A DNA stretch of 64,000 nt from Chloroflexota bacterium (GTDB lineage Bacteria; Chloroflexota; Dormibacteria; Dormibacterales; Dormibacteraceae). The notes under the pieces are model-generated. The model was given only the letters and a program-made list of their open reading frames with translations. It did not search any database and was not told the origin of the DNA. Positions 7,942 to 16,473 of this stretch are shown one piece after another (the first letter of the stretch is position 1; every line of letters begins with the position of its first letter). The stretch covers positions 56,193 through 120,192 of the forward strand of contig VBFH01000026.1 of the NCBI GenBank assembly GCA_005883575.1, given 5' to 3'. The translations under genes and the position numbers were made by a program.

Positions 7942-9212
7942 GCCCGCTCGGCAAACCGCCCGAACAACAGCTGCAGCCGGTCGGCGGTCCGGGTCCAGGA
8001 GAAGCGCTGCGCCAGCAGCCGGCCGCGGCGGCCCATCTGCTGCGCCAGCTCCGGGTCGTCGAGCAATCGGCCCAGTCGTTCGGCATAAGCGGCCGGATCG
8101 TGGCCATCGATCAGGTATCCGCTCACGTCGTCGCGGATCACTGACCTCAGTCCGGTGACGTCGGAGCCCACGACCGGGCGACCGCATGCCTGCGCCTCGA
8201 GGCCGACAAGCCCGAACGACTCGCTGTACGAAGGCATCACGGTGACATCGGCCGCCGAGTAGAAGAAGGGGAGCTCATGGTGCGCCACCGAGCCGAGAAA
8301 GTCGACGCGATCGCGGACGCCCGCGGCGCTCGCCACCGCTTTCAGACGCGACTTCTCGCTCTCGTCTCCCTCCGCGCTGTCCTCACCAAGGATGAGGAGG
8401 CGGACGTCATCATGCTTGCGGTCGCGGAGCAGCGCCAGGGCCCGGATCGCGACGTCGACGCCTTTCAACCGTTCGAGCCGGCCGACGTAAAGCAGCAGCC
8501 GGTCCGGACCGTAGCCGATCTTGCGCCGCGCTTCGCCGCGGTCGATCGGCTGGAACATCGTGAGGTCCACGCCGGGCGGAACGACAAACACCCGGTCCGG
8601 ATCAGCGCCATACAGGTTCACGAGGTCGGCGCTTTCGTCTTCGGTGGAGGCGATCAGCAGGTCCGCCTGCTGCGCGATCTCACCCTCGACGCGGATGCGA
8701 AGCTGCGGTTCAGGGCGCGCGCCCACGGCCAGGGTGCGGTTTTTGACCAGGCCCAGCGTGTGGGCGACGTGGGCCCAGCTCGCGGCCAGTCGAGGCCGAA
8801 GCAGGCAGGCCACCTCTCCGGAGAGCCAGTAGTGCGAGAACAACAGGTCGTACGCAACGCCATCGCGGTCGGCGAACTCCACGATGCGCCGCGCAAAGGA
8901 GGGCACTTCGCTGTACAGCAAGTACTTGTCCAGACCTTTGCCGGCCGGCAGGTAGATCACCCGGCTCAGGGGGGCGACGAGCTCCACGGTCGGCTCGTCA
9001 GGCGACTGCCGGACGGTGAAGACGTCGGTGGCGATGCCGCGGTCGCTCAACCCGGTGGCGACTTCGCGAACGTAAACATTGAGACCGCCGTTGGCGTTCT
9101 GGCCTAGAGAGGCGGTCGGCGAGGTGTGCATGGAGATGACCGCGATCCGCCGAGCGGCGCGGTCGTTGAACAGTTGATTAGCCTCAGCCACGGTAGGCCG
9201 ATCTCGCGTCAA
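7905..9212 (-). CDS. GT4-family glycosyltransferase (MshA / sucrose-synthase-like GT-B fold)
   Basis: 435 residues. The N-terminal Rossmann half has RRIAVISMHTSPTASLGQ followed by NGGLNVYVREVATGL, typical of the MshA/sucrose-phosphate-synthase branch. The C-terminal half has LLLYVGRLERLKGVDVAIRA, FLGSVAHHELPFFYSAADV, and the EX7E-type donor site in MPSYSESFGLVGLEAQACGRPVVG. Acceptor unknown; MshA itself transfers GlcNAc to inositol phosphate, but nothing here proves mycothiol synthesis. The TTG at 9212 is the longest start; a GTG six codons in (VAEANQLF) is an alternative. Confidence 0.85.
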   Translation of the reverse strand: MTRDRPTVAEANQLFNDRAARRIAVISMHTSPTASLGQNANGGLNVYVREVATGLSDRGIATDVFTVRQSPDEPTVELVAPLSRVIYLPAGKGLDKYLLYSEVPSFARRIVEFADRDGVAYDLLFSHYWLSGEVACLLRPRLAASWAHVAHTLGLVKNRTLAVGARPEPQLRIRVEGEIAQQADLLIASTEDESADLVNLYGADPDRVFVVPPGVDLTMFQPIDRGEARRKIGYGPDRLLLYVGRLERLKGVDVAIRALALLRDRKHDDVRLLILGEDSAEGDESEKSRLKAVASAAGVRDRVDFLGSVAHHELPFFYSAADVTVMPSYSESFGLVGLEAQACGRPVVGSDVTGLRSVIRDDVSGYLIDGHDPAAYAERLGRLLDDPELAQQMGRRGRLLAQRFSWTRTADRLQLLFGRFAERAQVRVHASARQE

Positions 9213-9340
9213 GCCAGCGTCTCGAGACGCAGCAGAAGCCGGAACGGGAGACCGGCGAGCAAGAAGCCATAAAAGGTAGAACCTACGAGGTGACCCGGTA
9301 TTCCCGAAGAGCCCTCGTCTTGGGGATTGACTACCCTAGA

Positions 9341-9346
9341 TATGAT
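9341..9346 (+). promoter_or_regulatory. -10 box of the cytochrome c gene
   Basis: TATGAT ends 9 nt before the ATG at 9356. There is no room for a Shine-Dalgarno leader, so a leaderless or near-leaderless mRNA is inferred. Confidence 0.5.
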
Positions 9347-9355
9347 TTGGCCTCG

Positions 9356-9934
9356 ATGCGGGTCACAAGGGGACTGGTGCTGGCGCTCACGATCCCAGCC
9401 TTCTTTGTTCTCACGGCCGCGTCGACACTCGCCGACAGCACTCCGTCACCGGCGGCCTCAGGCGGGACGGCGGCCAGCGGAGCAGCGGGACTACCCGGAG
9501 ATCCATCCCGGGGTGAGCAGGTTTACGCCAGCGGTGGATGCACAGCCTGTCATGGCGCCAGCCTGGAAGGCGGCGTGGGCGCGACTCTCAACCCGATCGA
9601 CAAGCTCCCAGGCGTGAAGAACCCGCTCGACCCCAACTTCCTGATCGACATCATCACCAACGGTCGCCAGCCGCAGGCGGGAGATCCAAGGTCAACGAAG
9701 ATGCCCGCGAAAGGTGGGAACGACAAGCTGACCGACCAGGACATCAAAGACCTGGCCGCCTACATCATCGTCCAGAATCGCAGTGGATCTCCACCACTGT
9801 CGCCAGGCGAGCTTGCCAAGCGCACGATCCTGTGGGTCAGCATCGGCATCATCGCCATGGTGTTCATCACCTACCTGCTGTCCACCTACAACATGCGTTG
9901 GATCGCGCGCCGGGCGGCGGCGCGACGCCGGTAA
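9356..9934 (+). CDS. membrane-anchored mono-heme cytochrome c
   Basis: 192 residues. A signal peptide (VLALTIPAFFVLTAASTLADS) leads to a Pro/Ser/Ala/Gly-rich linker and a class I cytochrome c domain: GDPSRGEQVYASGG, the heme-binding CTACHG (CXXCH), a later MPAKGG Met as likely sixth ligand, and LTDQDIKDLAAYIIVQ. A C-terminal hydrophobic helix (TILWVSIGIIAMVFITYLL) with an Arg-rich tail anchors it. It is an extracytoplasmic electron carrier; partner oxidase or reductase genes are not in the window. The ATG at 9356 is preferred over the longer frame because it directly precedes the signal peptide and follows TATGAT. Confidence 0.9.
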   Translation: MRVTRGLVLALTIPAFFVLTAASTLADSTPSPAASGGTAASGAAGLPGDPSRGEQVYASGGCTACHGASLEGGVGATLNPIDKLPGVKNPLDPNFLIDIITNGRQPQAGDPRSTKMPAKGGNDKLTDQDIKDLAAYIIVQNRSGSPPLSPGELAKRTILWVSIGIIAMVFITYLLSTYNMRWIARRAAARRR

Positions 9935-11121
9935 CCGAAGCCGCCTCCCTCTATCCGACCCCAGTTGGCGGGTCGCCGCGCATCCTCATTCTGTTCAGCG
10001 ATACGGGGGGAGGTCATCGCGCCGCGGCGCAAGCCCTGACTGACGCGCTAAGGCTTCTCGACCCGAGCAGCGTCGTCACCGTCGCGGACCCCCTCATCGG
10101 CCAGGGTCCGGTGATCGTGCGGAGGCTTGCCTCGCTCTATTCACCGGTGATCCGGCGGTCGCGTGCCGCCTGGGGAGCCGTCTACCACACGAGCAACACG
10201 AAGGCCACGTTTGCAGCGATTCGCGCGGTCTTCGGGCCGGCGGTACGCAAGGTGATGACGCAGCTGCTCAAGCAGCACGATCCCGACGTGGTGCTGTCGG
10301 TGCACCCGCTGCTCAACCACGTCGCCCATCAGGCGATTCGCAAGAGCGGTCGTCCCCGCGCCTTGATGACGGTGATCACCGACCTCGTGGACTTTCACCG
10401 CGGTTGGACCTTCAGCCAGGCCGACCTCGTAGTCGCGCCGACAGAACGTGCGCGCAAGGTCGCCCTCCATCGCCGCGTGCCCTTCGATCGAGTCAAGCTG
10501 CTCGGCCTTCCCGTCGACCTTCGCTTCCGTCCTCCAGCGCCGGGTGAGAAGCAGGCTCTTCGTCGCCGCTTCGGGCTGGACGAGCACCGGTTCACGATCC
10601 TGGTCATTGGCGGGGCCGCAGGCGTCGGCCACCTGGCAGCGCAAGTGCGCGCCCTCGCGGAGGACCGGCAGCCCTGGCAGCTGGTTGTGATCTGTGGCCG
10701 CAACGAGAAACTGCGGCGGCGCCTGTACGAGCTCGAGGCCTCGACCCCCATGCTGATCCTCGGCTTTGTCGACTACCTGCCGGAGCTGATGCGCGCGTGC
10801 GACCTCGTCGTCACCAAGGCCGGTCCAGGCGCGATCGCCGAGGCGCTCGCCACCGGGCTGCCGCTGGTGATCACGGGTTTTCTTCCCGGCCAGGAGTCCC
10901 CCAACGTGGACTTCGTCGTCGAGTCAGGCATAGGCTCGTTCGCACCGAAAGAGTCAGACCTGAGGGACGAGGTGCGGGTGCTGGCCGAAGGCGGGCCCAC
11001 GTGGCGCGAGATGTCACGCCGCGCGGAAGAGCTCGCGCATCCTTACGCGTCGTCCGACATTGCGCGCGAGTGCCTGATCCTCGCCGCGCGCTACAGGGCG
11101 TCGGCGCAGGCGAGCCGGTAG
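9898..11121 (+). CDS. MGDG-synthase / processive diacylglycerol glycosyltransferase-like protein (GT28)
   Basis: About 407 residues. The N-terminal part has ILILFSDTGGGHRAAAQALTDAL, the hallmark of MGDG synthase and UgtP/YpfP enzymes that glycosylate diacylglycerol; then VLSVHPLLNH, VITDLVDFHRGW and VVAPTERARKVAL. The C-terminal donor domain has ILVIGGAAGVGHL, MLILGFVDYLPELMRACDLVVTK (read in two pieces) and GPGAIAEALATGLPLVI. TTG 9898 is the only canonical start near the conserved region and overlaps the cytochrome gene by 37 bp; translation could instead begin later at a non-canonical codon. Its 3' end overlaps the convergent helicase by 31 bp. Confidence 0.85.
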   Translation: MDRAPGGGATPVTEAASLYPTPVGGSPRILILFSDTGGGHRAAAQALTDALRLLDPSSVVTVADPLIGQGPVIVRRLASLYSPVIRRSRAAWGAVYHTSNTKATFAAIRAVFGPAVRKVMTQLLKQHDPDVVLSVHPLLNHVAHQAIRKSGRPRALMTVITDLVDFHRGWTFSQADLVVAPTERARKVALHRRVPFDRVKLLGLPVDLRFRPPAPGEKQALRRRFGLDEHRFTILVIGGAAGVGHLAAQVRALAEDRQPWQLVVICGRNEKLRRRLYELEASTPMLILGFVDYLPELMRACDLVVTKAGPGAIAEALATGLPLVITGFLPGQESPNVDFVVESGIGSFAPKESDLRDEVRVLAEGGPTWREMSRRAEELAHPYASSDIARECLILAARYRASAQASR

Positions 11122-13697
11122 GGACAGAGCCGGCAGCGGCGGCGCTCCGGGCGCGGCGGGAACGCGCCGGACCTGATGCCTTCGGCCACCTCCGAGCCCT
11201 CTTCCTCCGCGTCCCGCACCAAGGCCGGCACGCTTTCGACCCGAACCGATTCGCCCGAGGCGAGGTACACGACTTCGAGCTCGAGAGGTTCGAGGTTCAA
11301 CGCCGACTTGGCGCCGAGGGCGTAAAGCGCAACCTGGAGGTCACGGCGGCGGCGGGCGATGGGCCGGCCGCTCTTGTAGTCGATGATCCGCCACCCGCGC
11401 GTCGTCTTGTCAATGCGGTCGATCACACCGCGCAGGCTCCATCCCTCCACCGCGACGCTGAAAGGCTGCTCCAGGTAGGCAGGGGCCGCGTCCAACCCTC
11501 CGTGTGCGCGATACGCCTCGAGCTCGGCGGCCCCGTTGCGTTTGAACGCCATTGCCCGACGCGGGTCTGGAAACGCGGTCGTCCTCCAGACCGCGCGGTG
11601 GATCGAGCGGAGGCGGGCCTCGGTGACCGGTTCGCCCCGGCGCCGCAGCTCTCCGGCCTGTCGCAAAACCTCGTGCAGGATCACGCCGTGCACCGCTTCC
11701 GCGCTCTGCGCGACCGGCAGCTTTTGCACGTGGCGGTACCAGTACTGTCGTGGGCAGTCTCGGTACGCCGCGATGGCGCTGAAGGAAAGCTGCACCTCGT
11801 CCGTGCGGCCGTTGAGCGCGTGGCCGTTGACCGAGATCTCGATGACTGGAGCGGTGGGGGGCTGCATCTCCTTCTCCGAGATCGCGCGCGGCGCGCTCGC
11901 TCGCAGCTCGTCGAGGAAGCGCGACTCGCGCCAGCGACGACCGCCTTCGTAATGAGCCGCCCAGGTCAGGTAGAGATGCCGGCGCGCCCGCGTCATGGCC
12001 ACGTAGAGCAGCCTGCGCTCCTCCGCGATCACGTCCTCGCGACCCCGCACGAGAGGCTCGAGGACGGGAGCGGGCAGCTCGAAGCGCGGAGAGCGCCCCG
12101 ACTGCGGCAGGCGCCCCTCTACCATCGACGGCACGAAGACCGCGTCGAACTCCAGGCCCTTCGACTGATGAATCGTCATCACCTGGATCGCATCTCCTTT
12201 TTCCACCGGCGCGGGCTCCTGGTCCTCTCCGGATAGCAAGACGAGGTCGAGGTGTCGCATGAATGCGTCCAGCGATCGGTCGGCAGAGGTCTCGCAGAAC
12301 TCGGCGATGTTTTCACCAAACCGGCTCACGTTTGCGGCGGCATCCGGCGCAGAGACGAGGTACCGCGACCGCTCCATCAACTCGAAGAACAGGTCGCGCA
12401 CATCGAGCCGAATCGCAAGCGTGGCAAAGCTCTCGAGCATGGGTTGCATGGCCGCGGCCGCCGGCCTCGCAAGCGCCACAAGATCAGCCGGGTCGCGGAT
12501 CACGCGCAGCATCGCGATCAGGTCTTTGATCTCTGGCTGGTCGTGAAAGCCGCGGCCTCCGATGACGACGTAAGGCAAGCCCTCCAGCGAGAGCGCGGTG
12601 GCGATGGGTCGTGCGATCGCATTGGTCCTGCACAGCACCGCGATCGCGGACGGAGTCCTGCCCCCACCGATCAACCTCGCTGCCTCGAGGGCGATCCCTG
12701 ACGCCTCCCACCCCGAATCAGCAAACGGCCAGAGCTGCACTTGGGGGCCGCTCTGCTCTGAGCGGAGCTGTTTTCGCAGCCGGTCGGAGTTGTGGCCGAT
12801 GATCCCCGCCGCCGCGGCCACGATCCTGCGCGAGCTTCTCCGGTTGCGACCGAGGGTGATCGTTTGCGCGCCCGGAAAACTGCTGAGGAACCGCTCAAGG
12901 CTGGCTCGCGATGCACCGCGGAATCGGTAGATCGACTGATCGTCGTCGCCGACGACGAACGGATTCGACGATCCCGCGACCAGCTCCACCAACCTCTCCT
13001 GGGCGAGGTTCAGGTCCTGGTACTCGTCGACGAGCACATGCTGGTAGCGGGACGCGTAGCGGTTCAGCAGCGCGGGGTTCTTCTCGAACATGCGGACGGC
13101 GAGCAGCAGCAGGTCGTCGAAATCCAGGTAGCGGCGCTTGCGGCACTCCCGCTCGTAGGCGCGAAAGAGGTTCACGCACGCGCGCATGAGCTGGGCGCGC
13201 TCCGCGTCGTCGGTCGACAAGGCCCAGCGCTCCAACCTCGCGAGCGGCACGAGCTCCTGCTTCATGCGCTCGAACATCTGCAGCACGGGCGCCACGAGGT
13301 CGTCCGGCCGCTCGTCGCCGGTCAGTGCCAGATCGCCGATGCTCCACATCAGCTCGCGGGCGAGGATCCACCGATCAGGCCCGGTCAGGATGCGAAAGCC
13401 GTGCGGCACACCGACGCTGCGGCCGTCATCGCGCAGCCAACCAAGCGCGACGGAATGGAAGGTGCCGACTGCGGGCGCCGCGTCGTCGATGAGGGCCTCG
13501 ATTCGCTGCCGCATCTCGCTCGCCGCGCGCTCGGTGAACGTCATGACCAGGATCGACGCCGGCGCGACTCCGCCCAGGACAAGGCGCCGGAAACGCTCCG
13601 CGATGACCGCGGTCTTGCCCGTCCCCGCCCCGGCGACGACTCGCACCGGTCCATTGCCAAGGGCGGCGGCCAGACCCTGTTCGCGCCCGAGCTTCAT
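11091..13697 (-). CDS. UvrD/PcrA-type superfamily 1 helicase fused to a PD-(D/E)XK Fe-S nuclease domain
   Basis: 868 residues. Helicase motifs in order: Walker A AGAGTGKTAVIAERF (about 20-34), motif II VDEYQDLN (about 222), GDDDQSIYRFRGA (motif III), and VMTIHQSKGLEFDAVFVPSM (motifs V/VI). The C-terminal third is a RecB/Cas4-like nuclease with WRIIDYKSG (about 770) and four Cys suited to a [4Fe-4S] cluster: one in YRDCPRQYW and three in CRLCPYRLAC at the extreme C terminus, as in AddB and Cas4. This suggests double-strand-break end processing. The frame extends 57 codons upstream over dciA; ATG 13697 is chosen because it sits just before the helicase N terminus and overlaps the dciA stop by 4 bp. 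Confidence 0.9.
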   Translation of the reverse strand: MKLGREQGLAAALGNGPVRVVAGAGTGKTAVIAERFRRLVLGGVAPASILVMTFTERAASEMRQRIEALIDDAAPAVGTFHSVALGWLRDDGRSVGVPHGFRILTGPDRWILARELMWSIGDLALTGDERPDDLVAPVLQMFERMKQELVPLARLERWALSTDDAERAQLMRACVNLFRAYERECRKRRYLDFDDLLLLAVRMFEKNPALLNRYASRYQHVLVDEYQDLNLAQERLVELVAGSSNPFVVGDDDQSIYRFRGASRASLERFLSSFPGAQTITLGRNRRSSRRIVAAAAGIIGHNSDRLRKQLRSEQSGPQVQLWPFADSGWEASGIALEAARLIGGGRTPSAIAVLCRTNAIARPIATALSLEGLPYVVIGGRGFHDQPEIKDLIAMLRVIRDPADLVALARPAAAAMQPMLESFATLAIRLDVRDLFFELMERSRYLVSAPDAAANVSRFGENIAEFCETSADRSLDAFMRHLDLVLLSGEDQEPAPVEKGDAIQVMTIHQSKGLEFDAVFVPSMVEGRLPQSGRSPRFELPAPVLEPLVRGREDVIAEERRLLYVAMTRARRHLYLTWAAHYEGGRRWRESRFLDELRASAPRAISEKEMQPPTAPVIEISVNGHALNGRTDEVQLSFSAIAAYRDCPRQYWYRHVQKLPVAQSAEAVHGVILHEVLRQAGELRRRGEPVTEARLRSIHRAVWRTTAFPDPRRAMAFKRNGAAELEAYRAHGGLDAAPAYLEQPFSVAVEGWSLRGVIDRIDKTTRGWRIIDYKSGRPIARRRRDLQVALYALGAKSALNLEPLELEVVYLASGESVRVESVPALVRDAEEEGSEVAEGIRSGAFPPRPERRRCRLCPYRLACADAL

Positions 13698-13990
13698 ATG
13701 GCGGTGGAGCGCCCGATCCGCACGCGCAGAGTGCGCACCTTGCGACCCAGCTCTGGTCGGTTCAACTTGGCGATGATCGTCTCCGCGTCGAGCCTGAGCT
13801 GGTGGGCGAGCGCGGGGCTCGAGGTCGTCACCATCAGCGTGCCCGAGCGCAGCTCCACCTCGTCGCAAAGGAGTGCGACGTCCGGCCCGATCAACGCCCG
13901 AAAAGCCGAGGCCACCTGGCTGCCCAGCAGCCGCGCGCCACCCGGCTGCCGGCGCAGGATTCGCGGCAGGATATTACCCAGCTTATCCAC
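13694..13990 (-). CDS. dciA: DciA-like (DUF721) replicative helicase loader
   Basis: 98 residues with the DUF721 pattern: an N-terminal helix (LGNILPRILRRQPG), then FRALIGPDVALLCDEVELRSGTLMV (read in pieces) and SPALAHQLRLDAETIIAKLN, with a basic C terminus. DciA loads DnaB in bacteria that lack DnaC/DnaI, and is often encoded next to recF. The GTG start at 13990 overlaps the recF stop (GTGGATAA) and the stop overlaps the helicase ATG, so recF-dciA-helicase are tightly coupled. Confidence 0.8.
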   Translation of the reverse strand: MDKLGNILPRILRRQPGGARLLGSQVASAFRALIGPDVALLCDEVELRSGTLMVTTSSPALAHQLRLDAETIIAKLNRPELGRKVRTLRVRIGRSTAI

Positions 13991-13991
13991 A
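13983..13991 (-). promoter_or_regulatory. perfect DnaA box at the recF/dciA junction
   Basis: TTATCCACA on plus (TGTGGATAA on minus) is an exact match to the DnaA-box consensus. It also contains the recF stop and the dciA GTG start, so part of the match may simply come from those codons. Confidence 0.4.
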
Positions 13992-15068
13992 GGCCTCGAT
14001 CCTCCCCTGACTCACCGTCCAGACCATGGCTTTGGCGATGAGCTCAGGCGGAAACGGACCTGCTTCGACCGAGGTGATGATCACCTGGCCGCCCGCGGAG
14101 ACCTCGTTCAGGAGCGCAGCCCGCCGGTCGCCGTCCAGCTCGGAGAGGACGTCGTCGAGCAACAGCACCGGCCGTTCGCCCGTGCGCCGATCGATCAGGG
14201 CCGCTTCGGCCAGCTTGAGGCTCACCACCGCAGTCCGCTGCTGGCCCTGCGAGCCGTAGGAGCGGGCGTCCTGCCCGTCGAGCAGTATCCGCAGGTCGTC
14301 ACGGTGCGGCCCCACGCTGGTCGAGCCACGGCGCAGGTCCTCGGCGAGAGAGTTATTCACAGCTTCGGCCAGGTTTTCCGGAGGCCCTTCGTACCTGATT
14401 TCAAGGCGCTCTTTGGCTGCGATCTGGGCATGACAACGGGCGGCTTCCGGTCCGAGCTCCCGCACGGCTGTCGTGCGCGGACCAACGATCTCGGTGCCCA
14501 CATGGACCAGCTCTTGATTCCAGGCGTCGAGCATGTCCTCGCCGCCCTCGCCGGCGGCGATCCTTTTGAGCAGTCGGTTGCGCTGCTCCAGCACCCGGCG
14601 CAGGCCGGCGAGCGCTCGCGCGTAACCCGGCTGGACCTGGACGAGCATCTGGTTCAGGAAGCGCCTGCGGAGCTCGGGTCCAGCCTTCACCAGCCCCAGG
14701 TCGTCGGGCCAGAACAGCGTGACCCGAAAGTGGCCCGGTAAGTCGAAGGCCCGCCTGCGCGCGCCGTCAACCTCGATGGTGCGACGGATCCGCTCGCCCT
14801 CGACGTCGAGCGTGATCGACAGCTCGCGCCTGGATTGTCCAGTCTCGATCTCCGCCTCGATGCGGGACCCAGGGCCGACCGGGCCGACCACCTCGTACTC
14901 GCGCCGGGCCCTCGGCGACGTCGACAGTGCCAGCATCGCCACCGCCTCGAGCAGGTTGGTCTTGCCCTGGCCGTTGGGGCCGATGAACACATTGATGCTC
15001 GGCCCGGGCGCCAGCTCCAGCTGCGCGTAGTTGCGATGGTTGCGGAGACGAAGGCGACGAAGGCGCAC
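13983..15068 (-). CDS. recF: DNA replication and repair protein RecF
   Basis: 361-residue SMC-like ATPase that helps load RecA at single-stranded gaps. The N terminus RLRRLRLRNHRNYAQLEL leads to Walker A FIGPNGQGKTNLLEAV (about 28-43); the ABC signature region includes SYGSQGQQRTAVVSLKLAEA and Walker B PVLLLDDVLSELD, with D-loop to VIITSVEAGPFPPEL near the end. Length matches the family. GTG start at 15068, 21 bp after the dnaN stop, in the standard dnaA-dnaN-recF order. Confidence 0.96.
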   Translation of the reverse strand: MRLRRLRLRNHRNYAQLELAPGPSINVFIGPNGQGKTNLLEAVAMLALSTSPRARREYEVVGPVGPGSRIEAEIETGQSRRELSITLDVEGERIRRTIEVDGARRRAFDLPGHFRVTLFWPDDLGLVKAGPELRRRFLNQMLVQVQPGYARALAGLRRVLEQRNRLLKRIAAGEGGEDMLDAWNQELVHVGTEIVGPRTTAVRELGPEAARCHAQIAAKERLEIRYEGPPENLAEAVNNSLAEDLRRGSTSVGPHRDDLRILLDGQDARSYGSQGQQRTAVVSLKLAEAALIDRRTGERPVLLLDDVLSELDGDRRAALLNEVSAGGQVIITSVEAGPFPPELIAKAMVWTVSQGRIEACG

Positions 15069-15089
15069 CAGAGTGCGCTAGTCGACCAC

Positions 15090-16235
15090 TTACGACATGG
15101 CCACCCGCACGGGCATGATCACATAGAGGTAGTGCTCCTTGCCCGGCGGTCGCATCAGCCCCGGGCTGAGAGGTCCGTCGAACAGCAGCTCGACCTCGTC
15201 CTCTCCGATCACCCCCAGGGCGTCCAGGACATAGCGGGCATTGAACGCAATCTGGATATCGGAACCGTCCACGTTGGCGGACATCTCCGCCTTGCTGTCC
15301 CCCACCTCGTTGGTCGTGGCGGATAGGGTGAGGGCTCCCGACTGGGCCTTGAGGCGGATGACATTGGCGCTGTCACGAGCAAAGAGCGAAACGGCCCGGA
15401 CCGTCTGCGTCAGCTCGCTGGTGGAGACTCGCACCGTGGTCGAGCTTTTACTGGGGATAACCTGTGCGTAGTTTGGATACTTTCCGTCGATAAGCCTCGA
15501 CGTCAGCTCCGAGGTGCCGGCGCGAAAGAACACCTGGTTGCGGGCTTTGGAGATGATCACCTCGACCTTTCCGGGCTCGCCCTTGAGGACCCTGGACAGC
15601 TCGGCCAGCGCCCGCGCCGGCACGATCAGGCTGGCCTCCAGGTCGGTGGAACCGGCTGCGGCAAGCTTGCGCACGGCGAGCCGGTGGCCGTCGGTCGCCG
15701 CCAGCGTCAGGCTTCCGCCCTGGACCTGGACAAGCACCCCCGTCAGCACCGGGCGCGCCTCATCGGTTGAGGCTGCCATCTGCGTCTGCTCCACCGCGCG
15801 GACAAGGTCGTCGAGCGCTACCTCGAGCCGATCACCCTCATCGGGCCGAGGTCCAGGGGGAAACTCTTCCGCCTCGATGCACTTGATGTGGGTGTCGAAC
15901 CTCGCGCAGCGCAAGTTCAGTGATTGGGTGGCCGGGTCCAGCGTCAACTCCAGGTCGTCGTCCGGCAGCGTGCCGACGAAATCGGTGAGCAGCCGCGCGG
16001 GCGCGGTGGTCGAGCCTTCGGAACCGACTTCGGCGGGGACAACCTTGCGAATACCAATCTCGAGGTTGGTCGCGGTCAGGGCCAGACCTTCCGAGGTCGT
16101 CTCGATGAGGATGTTGTTGAGGATCGGCAGGGTCGTCCGGCTGGAGATGGCTCGCGATACCACCTGCAGCGCCTGGCCAAGCACTGCCGGCCTGCAGGTG
16201 ACCTTCATCTGAGCTGCGAGAACTTTGGCATTCAA
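15090..16235 (-). CDS. dnaN: DNA polymerase III beta sliding clamp
   Basis: 381 residues forming three clamp folds. Recognisable stretches: ALQVVSRAISSRTTLPILNNILIE (read in two pieces, near residue 20), LLTDFVGTLPDDDLEL, DEARPVLTGVLVQVQG with LAATDGHRLAVRK at the start of domain 2, SRLIDGKYPNYAQVIP, and the C-terminal GPLSPGLMRPPG followed by YVIMPVRV. ATG 16235 is used; a second in-frame ATG nine codons in (MKVTCRP) is possible. A GGGGGAC stretch on the minus strand about 11 nt upstream may act as ribosome binding site. Separated from dnaA by a 238-bp gap with DnaA-box-like sequences. Confidence 0.96.
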   Translation of the reverse strand: MNAKVLAAQMKVTCRPAVLGQALQVVSRAISSRTTLPILNNILIETTSEGLALTATNLEIGIRKVVPAEVGSEGSTTAPARLLTDFVGTLPDDDLELTLDPATQSLNLRCARFDTHIKCIEAEEFPPGPRPDEGDRLEVALDDLVRAVEQTQMAASTDEARPVLTGVLVQVQGGSLTLAATDGHRLAVRKLAAAGSTDLEASLIVPARALAELSRVLKGEPGKVEVIISKARNQVFFRAGTSELTSRLIDGKYPNYAQVIPSKSSTTVRVSTSELTQTVRAVSLFARDSANVIRLKAQSGALTLSATTNEVGDSKAEMSANVDGSDIQIAFNARYVLDALGVIGEDEVELLFDGPLSPGLMRPPGKEHYLYVIMPVRVAMS

Positions 16236-16473
16236 GACAGTTGTCCCCCGTTGAAAGAGTTTCTCTTGATTGAAGTCATCCGTAACCGATAACAGTAAGC
16301 GCTGTGCGGACTGTGGATGTCGAGATCATTTACAGATCGAAATGCGCCGTGGATAAGCTCTGGGGAATCAACGTGCGGTCCGGGTGACACTGTAGATTCG
16401 GTGGGGAGGAAATGGCAGCCCGCCCTCCATCCCACCCTCATCCCAAGCCGTTTCTCAAAACCTGTGTATAGGC
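16236..16473. promoter_or_regulatory. dnaA-dnaN intergenic region with DnaA-box-like sequences
   Basis: 238 bp without a gene. Near-matches to the DnaA box TGTGGATAA lie at 16312-16320 (TGTGGATGT), 16348-16356 (CGTGGATAA) and 16463-16471 (TGTGTATAG). It probably holds the dnaN promoter and may be a secondary origin element or DnaA autoregulatory region. Confidence 0.45.

Noticed and set aside
9319..9330. TTGACT as -35 for the cytochrome promoter
   Set aside because: It lies only 9-10 bp from TATGAT, too close for a -35.
13698..13868. N-terminal 57-codon extension of the helicase frame
   Set aside because: It is the shadow of dciA in another frame; the conserved helicase N terminus and the ATGA-type overlap support ATG 13697.
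14353..14361. TTATTCACA DnaA-box-like sequence inside recF
   Set aside because: Single mismatch inside coding sequence; no cluster around it, so probably chance.
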